Made by a program: the position numbers and the translations under genes. DNA of 64,000 bases, from the NCBI RefSeq assembly GCF_030272615.1, contig NC_081410.1, forward strand, positions 124,900,640 to 124,964,639. The letters are read 5' to 3'. The notes below the pieces were generated by a model. The model was not told the origin of the DNA. It searched no databases and worked only from the letters and a program-made list of their open reading frames with translations. Below, one piece after another: positions 58,516 to 64,000 of the stretch (the stretch's first letter is position 1; each line of letters begins with the position of its first letter). Origin of the DNA: Cryptomeria japonica (lineage: Eukaryota; Streptophyta; Pinopsida; Cupressales; Cupressaceae).

Positions 58516-59416
58516 GGGTAAGTGCACAAAGATGGTGGTCAAAAAGGGGGGTATAAGTGAAAAAAAAAAATTTGAAATCAGGTGAACCTGAACTTGGAGG
58601 CAAAATTTGAAAGTCATCCACTTAAGATATGAAGATAATCAAAGAACAAATATTGTATAATTCTGAATCTAGTTTCCAAACTACTAAAAATTTTCAAAAT
58701 TGGATAATATTAAGGGGGTCAAATCCTTCGCGCATGAAAAAACAGACCTTGATTTTTTCTGAAAAACATAACATAGTGTCTGACGTGTGCATCAAAAAAG
58801 TCATAGTTAAATTTAGTATTTTGACAAATCCTTTGGCAGAAAGATAGTTAAGAGTGAGCACTAGAAGATGTGTATTTTTTTGTATTTTTTTTGTTCAGTA
58901 TGGTTTTTTTAATGAATTTTCCAATCAAGCACATCCTGAAAATTAGGTACTTTTCTCATGTGCGAAGCATAAGTTGCACTAAATAAATAAAAAAATACAA
59001 TTCTTTTTTTAAATTGTAAAGAATCAAGTGCACTACAATAATATTTAAAAAAGAAAAAAAATGGATAAGTATATCAAAAATTTAAAAAATGGTGCACCTA
59101 TGTCTATGAGAACTATGGAGACACTGGTAAAAGAAATTCAATAATAATATGTTATTGTTGTTCAAATTTTTTAAAAAATTATATGGTTAGAAAGCTCAGA
59201 AGATGGGTGAAAATATGGTGGCAATTTTAGAAATACCCACTTGATGAAGTGTAAACTTGATGATGACAAAGTCGATGAACCAAGTTGATAAAATAAAACA
59301 CGTAAAAAATGAGAGAAATGGAGGGAAATCAAACTTCCAAACCGTAGCTTTGTCATCCTGGCCTATTTCAAAGCCTAAACAGTCAAAAGCGAGTACGAGG
59401 TACTTATGGTGTAAAA

Positions 59417-59430
59417 AGCGCGTACGCGCT
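59417..59430. repeat. 14-bp perfect palindrome
   Basis: AGCGCGTACGCGCT is its own reverse complement, a CpG-rich island in AT-rich surroundings inside the TIR element. Related 'cgtgtacg/cgtacacg' phrases occur at about 61880, 61945, 62035 and 62110. Confidence 0.8.
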
Positions 59431-59471
59431 ATTGTATATATAATATGTGTATATATATAATATATAATATT

Positions 59472-59478
<7 letters not shown>

Positions 59479-59536
<58 letters not shown>
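59479..59536. repeat. (TG)n microsatellite
   Basis: About 29 uninterrupted TG dinucleotides between TATA-rich flanks. Poly-Cys/Val and poly-His/Thr frames across it are artefacts. Confidence 0.95.
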
Positions 59537-59543
<7 letters not shown>

Positions 59544-59560
59544 TAAGTATATATATACCT

Positions 59561-59675
59561 CTCCCCTTCTCCCTTCCTCCATACCCCATCCCTCCCTCTC
59601 TCCCCTTCTCCCTTCCTCCATACCCCATCCCTCTTTCTCTTCTTCTCTCCCTCCCTCCCTCCATACCCCACTGCA
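59561..59675 (+). repeat. CT-rich minisatellite
   Basis: Two full and one partial copy of a unit of about 40 bp containing CCTTCCTCCATACCCCATCC. Related CCTCCATACC phrases recur at 60865 and 61565. Confidence 0.8.
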
Positions 59676-59929
59676 ACTGTGTCTGCACCTCTATAGAAGT
59701 AAGTGAATTTATTTCTTGTTTGCAACTTCCTCTTTGATTTTTATCATGTATGCTCTCCTAAGAAAATTGACTGATGGATTTGTGTGTGTATATTGAATAG
59801 GAGGAATAGGGTTTGAAATTGAACCATGGGTGTATTACCATGACAAATAAGGAAACCTGCAGAAATATTCTTCTCGAATTTGTTTTTAATGAGCAGAGAA
59901 GATGTGGAAAATAGTGTCAACAAAGCAAC

Positions 59930-60232
59930 ATGATGAGTCAGAGTACCTGCAATATGTTTTTTAAGAAGGAAACAACCGGTAGGAAGAGAAAGAGGGAGAG
60001 TAACACAGATGATGTCCTTAAGAATGATAGTGGTTGGTATGCGAGAGTTCCCATGTTGTTACACAACGCCCGTCACCTAAAGAAATTAAAGTTTGTTGTA
60101 TGCATGGCATTGGTAGTATATGATAATCATCACTTGTCAAGCGGCTTGGAACGGTACATACCCATGAAAGAAATCAAGTGTTTAATTCCTATAGTCACAA
60201 TCGAGATAAGTCTTATAACCTTGCAAATTTAA
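59930..60232 (+). CDS. Small ORF of unknown function inside TIR element 2
   Basis: A 100-codon frame from ATG with a basic cluster 'GRKRKRES' near the start, which could act as a nuclear signal, and 'HLSSGLERYIPMKE' near the end. Composition is not low-complexity, unlike its surroundings. I recognise no family, and its tail runs into a duplicated noncoding segment, so it may be a fragment of a larger decayed protein. Confidence 0.25.
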   Translation: MMSQSTCNMFFKKETTGRKRKRESNTDDVLKNDSGWYARVPMLLHNARHLKKLKFVVCMALVVYDNHHLSSGLERYIPMKEIKCLIPIVTIEISLITLQI

Positions 60233-60757
60233 TAGAATCATGTTTTAGAACTTAGGCAGTACTTTTACGATTAGGTCAAGCACTTACACTTGCTTTTTAG
60301 CGAAGCCTCGTTGTTTGTTTGCTTGGAGTCTCATTGTATGATGTTCTATTCATAACTTTAAATTTAATATATCATTTTATTATCTCACCATATGACCCCT
60401 TAGGTGTCATTAGAGGTCATATTGTTTCCTAAGAGGTCATATGGTGTCTTGTGACCCCTTAGGACACCATATGACCCCTTAAGAAACCATACGACCCATA
60501 ACAACACCATATGGTGTCCTAAGGGGTCATAGGATGCCATATGACCCCTCGGGACACCAATGACCCATAACAAGACCATATGGTGTTGTAAAGGGTCATA
60601 TGGTGTTCTATGACCCCTTAGGACACTATTTGGTATCGTTATAGGTCGTATGGTGTGCTAAGGGATAATATAGTATCATAGGACCCCTTAGAACACCTTG
60701 TGACCCCTTAGATGTTGTTAGGGGTCATATTGTGTTCTTAGGGTCATATTGTGTCCT
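60184..60757 (+). repeat. Tandem segment duplication, copy 1
   Basis: 'attcctatagtcacaatcgagat' through the palindromic-unit array; repeated at 60924-61388 with offsets of 740 to 811 bp because of a 70-bp difference near 61081-61150 and a (CT)n array between the copies. Confidence 0.85.
60388..60757. repeat. Two-way array of ATATGGTGTCC-type units, block 1
   Basis: Roughly 15-18 units of about 20 bp, such as ACACCATATGACCCCTTAGG and its reverse complement, alternate in both orientations with scattered changes. CATATG and CCTTAGG-type cores recur. No coding frame uses it. Confidence 0.85.
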
Positions 60758-60787
60758 GGATTCAATATCTCTTCCTCTCCCTCCCCC

Positions 60788-60861
<74 letters not shown>
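60788..60861. repeat. (CT)n microsatellite
   Basis: About 36 CT dinucleotides followed by 'cacttcctccataccacatcc', the minisatellite motif seen at 59570. Confidence 0.95.
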
Positions 60862-60864
<3 letters not shown>

Positions 60865-60923
60865 TCCTCCATACCACATCCCTCTTTCTCTTCTTCTCTC
60901 CCTCCCTCTTTCTCTTCTTCTGT

Positions 60924-61388
60924 AATTCCTATAGTCACAATCGAGATCATTCCTATAACCTTGTAAATTTAATAGCATCATATGTTTTAGAACTTAGGCA
61001 GTACTCTTAGGGTTAGGTCAACCTCTTACCTTGCTTTTTAGTGAAGCCTCATTGTTTGTTCACTTGGAGTCTCTCTTATGCTGACAATGGTCTAACTTAG
61101 CTATATCAAAACGAAACTACTGAAGTTCTATTGTATGATGTTTTATTGTATGATGTTCTATTCATAACTTTAAATTTAATATATCATTTTATTAGCCCAT
61201 CATATGGCCCCTTAGGTGTCATTAGAGGTCGTATTATTTCCTAAGAGGTTATATGGTGTCATGTGACCCCTTAGGACACCATATGACCCCTTAAGACACC
61301 ATACGACACATAACAACACCATATGGTGTCCTAAGGGGTCATCTGATGCCATATGACCCTTAGGACACTATTTGGTGTCGTTATAGGT
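60924..61388 (+). repeat. Tandem segment duplication, copy 2
   Basis: Second copy of 60184-60757 including 'ttttagaacttaggcagtact' and 'ataactttaaatttaatatatca'. It ends in a shorter array block (61196-61388). Confidence 0.85.
61196..61388. repeat. Two-way array of ATATGGTGTCC-type units, block 2
   Basis: About eight units of the same type as block 1, in both orientations, ending abruptly at the CT-rich tract 'ccctccctccccctc'. Confidence 0.85.
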
Positions 61389-61438
61389 CCCTCCCTCCCC
61401 CTCTTCTCTCCCTCCCTCCCCCTCTTCTCTCTCTCTCT

Positions 61439-61527
<89 letters not shown>

Positions 61528-61651
61528 CTTCCCTCCTCTCTCCCTCCACCCTACTCTCCCTTTCCCTTCCTCCATACTCCTTCCCTCCCACCCTCCCCCC
61601 TCTTCTCTCCCTCTCTTCCTCCCTCTACCTCTCTCCCTCTCTATACCTTCC

Positions 61652-61749
<98 letters not shown>

Positions 61750-61790
61750 CTTCCCTTCTGCCCCCTCCTCTCTCCCTCCCCCTACTCTCC

Positions 61791-61831
<41 letters not shown>

Positions 61832-61850
61832 CCTCTCTCTCTCTCCCTTT
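61389..61850. repeat. CT-rich tract with two long (CT)n runs
   Basis: (CT)n at about 61447-61523 and 61656-61745 within CCCTCCC/CTTCTCT sequence, plus a poly(C) run at 61789-61800. Ser/Leu and Arg/Glu open frames are artefacts. Confidence 0.95.
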
Positions 61851-62439
61851 TCATTCACATTTTTTCTACTACCAATAGCGTGTACGAGGCACTAAAACTA
61901 TTACTTCACTGCCCTGCCATAACTTTCTTAAAGTATAGGAGCGCCTACACGGTAATTATTACTTGTAAGCATGTATGGGGTATTGAGCCTATTATTCACT
62001 ACCTTGCGATAACATTTTTTAGGCTTAGGAGAGTGTACGCACTACTTATTAGTACAGAATGGGAAAAAAATACCATTGGGCTTCCCAACATTTTATGGAC
62101 TAGTAGCACGTACACGATACATAGACATAGTTTTAGTTGCCCAAGAGCCTCAACGGCCTCAAAAGAAGTTTTTGAGGTCGTTGAAGGCCCCACTGGAACT
62201 GTGCCTACACTTCTATCACTGTTTTATACATAGAAGTAAATAAATTTTTTATTTTTGCATGATTTCAAATGATTGAATTGTTGTTCTTATTAGTTTTGTC
62301 AATAGTATTGTGATTGTTTAATAGTTTGATTCCAAAAAATAGTGATAAGATGCATAGTTATTGTTATTTGTTTGTTTATGAAATTTTTTTTACATATATA
62401 TGTAATATGATTCTATTTAGGACAACTGATATCAACCAT

Positions 62440-62760
62440 GGGAAAGAACAAGCGAGGAACAATGGAATAGTGAGAGGCTGAAAAGGAAAGACAAAGGCAA
62501 CGTATGAAGAAATTACGTGACATAAGAACAATGGGAGAAGAAGGTATGTCATCCTCAACATCTCAATTCAATTCACCAAACGAACATAATGCACCTAATG
62601 CAATTGAAGAAGAGACATTTGATTTACGTATGAACCTAATGCAATTGAAGAAGATACTACATTGAATAATCAATTAAATGATGAACATACACCTTCTCTA
62701 TTTGATGAATTGAATGTAGGGTATATACATGAAGTTGTGGTACCAAAAATGTGCCACACT
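62440..62760 (+). pseudogene. Possible first exon of an unrecognised protein
   Basis: 'MGKNKRGTME', two stops, then 'EAEKERQRQRMKKLRDIRTM' and 'SSSTSQFNSPNEHNAPNAIE' form one frame. A related acidic repeat 'NAIEEDTTLNNQLNDEHTPS' follows in another. A basic helix followed by an acidic stretch would suit the N-terminus of a DNA-binding protein such as a transposase, but this is an inference without a motif match. Confidence 0.3.
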
Positions 62761-62951
62761 TCAAAAAAAAATTAAAAAGCACATAAGGCACACGCACTAT
62801 AGGGCGTGTGCCCTATAATGCGCACGCCTTATAAGGCATGCACCTTATAAGGCGTATGTGCATTATAAACAACAAAAAAACCTTGATCCACATTTTTGCA
62901 TTCCAAACCCGCATTTTGGCATTTTTGGGTGCTATTGTCTTGCGCTCACCC
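62741..62951. repeat. Subterminal palindromic repeats and candidate right TIR
   Basis: Short inverted units such as GGGCGTGTGCCC and 'gcacgccttataaggcatgcacc' cluster here, followed by 'tttttgggtgctattgtcttgcgctcaccc'. This resembles the right end of copy 1 ('gcacgccttatttggcatgcacc', ending 'cactttccc'). Confidence 0.55.
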
Positions 62952-63120
62952 TTTGTAAAAGCTTGAAATTGGGCACTAAGTTGTCCATCTCTCATCAAAA
63001 TGCTGCCACGCCATCAAAGAGCTTGAAGAGGTATGTATTTTTATTTTCTTATTGTCATTTTTTTTTATTAATTTGAAGATTAAACTAGGTTTATTGATTT
63101 AAATTTATTTTCATTATCAA

Positions 63121-64000
63121 AAAATGAGATTAGACAAGAAAATATTGAAAATACTCAATCACCTCCTCATGAAGATCATATTGAAGAAGAAGCACATCAA
63201 TTGGCTCCTCATGAAGACCATATTGAAGAAGAAGCACATCAAGAACCTCCTACAATCCCTAGACACCCCATAGGTACACAAGAAAACCTATTAGGTCAAA
63301 TAGAAAATAGCCAGAAAGAGCTTGAAGGTTTAATCACAAGGCTAAAAGATCCCACTGGAACAAACTCCCATATGACAAACCTTGCCAGTTCTTTGCAATC
63401 TATTGTATCTCACATACAATCTGTGAGTGGGCAAATAAATTTTTTGTCCCGTAAGAAGGAAGAACAAAAGCAATTTTATGCTAACAAATTATCATATGTG
63501 GCAGTGAAGAAAAAGAAAATTAATAAATTTGACTTGTGTGCTCTTTTTATGAACCCCCAAACGAATCAACCTTTACACCCTGGATGTAGAAGATTCCCTA
63601 TTCATTGGTGTCATCATGAAGGGATTAAGAACAATTTTTGGGATAGGTGGTGGATGGTATTTGATCAGCCCCCATGCAATAATCATGAGGTACCCCAATA
63701 GTTTTTGAGAAAACTGTACTGTGAGTTTGTCCTTAATGAGATCCCAAACTATTTTGATTTTCTAGATTTCCAAGGTAAAGGTGGGGGTTCCTCACATGAT
63801 AGAGAGGGTGCACAACGTGATCCAAATCTCCCACCAAGACCCTTGGCTAGACCTATGGTGGAGCATGTTATTATTCCTTCCATTATGAAGGAGAGTATTG
63901 AGGTCGAAACTCTAGACTCGATTAGCTCACTCACTCAAACCCTTATACAGTATGCTAGTCCTCTAGTAGAGGGTGCTGCGAGTGATGATGTTGATTCTTC
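63121..64000 (+). CDS. Unrecognised coding-like region, incomplete at window end
   Basis: The frame opens before 63121 ('NEIRQENIENTQSPPHEDHI') with two copies of PHEDHIEEEAHQ. From ATG 63201 it runs 166 codons through a heptad-like, probably coiled region ('LEGLITRLKDPTGTNSHMTN', 'LQSIVSHIQSVSGQINFLSR'). A Trp/His/Cys-rich segment 'CRRFPIHWCHHEGIKNNFWD' follows, then a TAG at 63699-63701. The same frame then stays open to the window edge ('YCEFVLNEIPNYFDFLDFQG'). Only one stop in almost 290 codons suggests a recently broken gene or a transposon protein. No family is recognised. Confidence 0.4.

Larger units (their letters stand above)
58516..62951. mobile_element. TIR DNA element of unclassified family, copy 2 (right end uncertain)
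   Basis: The left end GGGTAAGTGCACAAAGATGG matches the ends of the element at 13655-17670, and similarity continues several hundred bp ('ttctgaatctagtttccaaactact', 'acataacatagtg', 'aattatatggttag'). A candidate right end, the inverted form of GGGTGAGCGCAAGAC, lies at 62951 after subterminal repeats like 'gcacgccttataaggcatgcacc', which also occur near the right end of copy 1. The flanks TAAT and TTTG do not match, so the true right end may be further on, outside the window. The interior holds TG, CT and palindromic arrays. Confidence 0.6.

Noticed and set aside
59930-60232. Transposase of TIR element 2
   Set aside because: Only 100 codons with no catalytic DDE-type pattern; kept only as a low-confidence small ORF.
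60388-61388. Possible CRISPR-like array
   Set aside because: Units alternate in orientation, spacers are absent and this is plant nuclear DNA with retrotransposons.
61331-61895. Overlapping Ser/Leu and Arg/Glu frames up to 180 codons on both strands
   Set aside because: Pure (CT)n/(GA)n composition effect.
58512-62955. Matching target duplication for TIR element 2
   Set aside because: TAAT on the left and TTTG on the right do not match; the right end is left uncertain.

Overview
This window looks like intergenic DNA from a large, repeat-packed plant nuclear genome. The evidence is AT-rich sequence, plant-type non-LTR retrotransposons (DUF4283/CCHC ORF1; endonuclease, RT, zf-RVT and RNase H in ORF2), Ty1/copia and Ty3/gypsy elements with initiator-Met-type primer sites, very long LTRs, and a remnant of a plant citrate-binding-protein-like gene. 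A gymnosperm such as a conifer would fit, but I cannot name a species. I see no intact host gene, no rRNA or tRNA gene that I trust, and no CRISPR array. The long Ser/Leu-rich or Arg/Glu-rich open frames come from CT/GA microsatellites and are not genes.

Layout. 1-5.05 kb: an LTR-like remnant abuts a decayed minus-strand LINE. 5.05-7.56 kb: AT-rich, with one tandem repeat. 7.6-10 kb: an unrecognised minus-strand ORF and a second LINE 3' fragment. 10.8-32.7 kb: one nested retroelement with a CACAC target duplication on both sides. Its 5' LTR is split by a TIR DNA element (13655-17670), its short internal region carries acidic gag-like frames but no visible pol, and its 3' LTR is split by a Ty1/copia element (23078-29980). 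34.1-36.6 kb: tandem LTRs of a TGTAGACACC-type gypsy element. 36.6-38.8 kb: a plus-strand LINE 3' half of the same family as the left LINE. 39.0-39.5 kb: copia RNase H relic. 40-42.9 kb: a dispersed repeat, a GA-rich tract and AT-rich DNA. 43.69-50.86 kb: a nearly complete chromodomain gypsy element with a TCCTT duplication, young LTRs and ruined reading frames. 52.0-52.6 kb: citrate-binding-protein-like pseudogene with an intact intron. 56.0-57.25 kb: LTR-like remnant. 58.5-63 kb or beyond: a second, larger copy of the TIR family, holding TG and CT arrays and an array of two-way ATATGGTGTCC-type units. The window ends in an unrecognised open frame.

The most novel material is: (1) the TIR family beginning GGGTAAGTGCAC, present twice, with a 3-4 bp target duplication and kilobases of CT/GA repeats inside, which I cannot place in a superfamily; (2) a decayed coding module of about 180 codons carried within both LTRs of the 21.9-kb retroelement; and (3) the two-way short-repeat array at 60.4-61.4 kb. 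Nothing works as an operon or pathway; the logic of the window is successive insertion, with order given by nesting (21.9-kb element first, TIR and copia insertions later; the gypsy element looks young by its LTR similarity).
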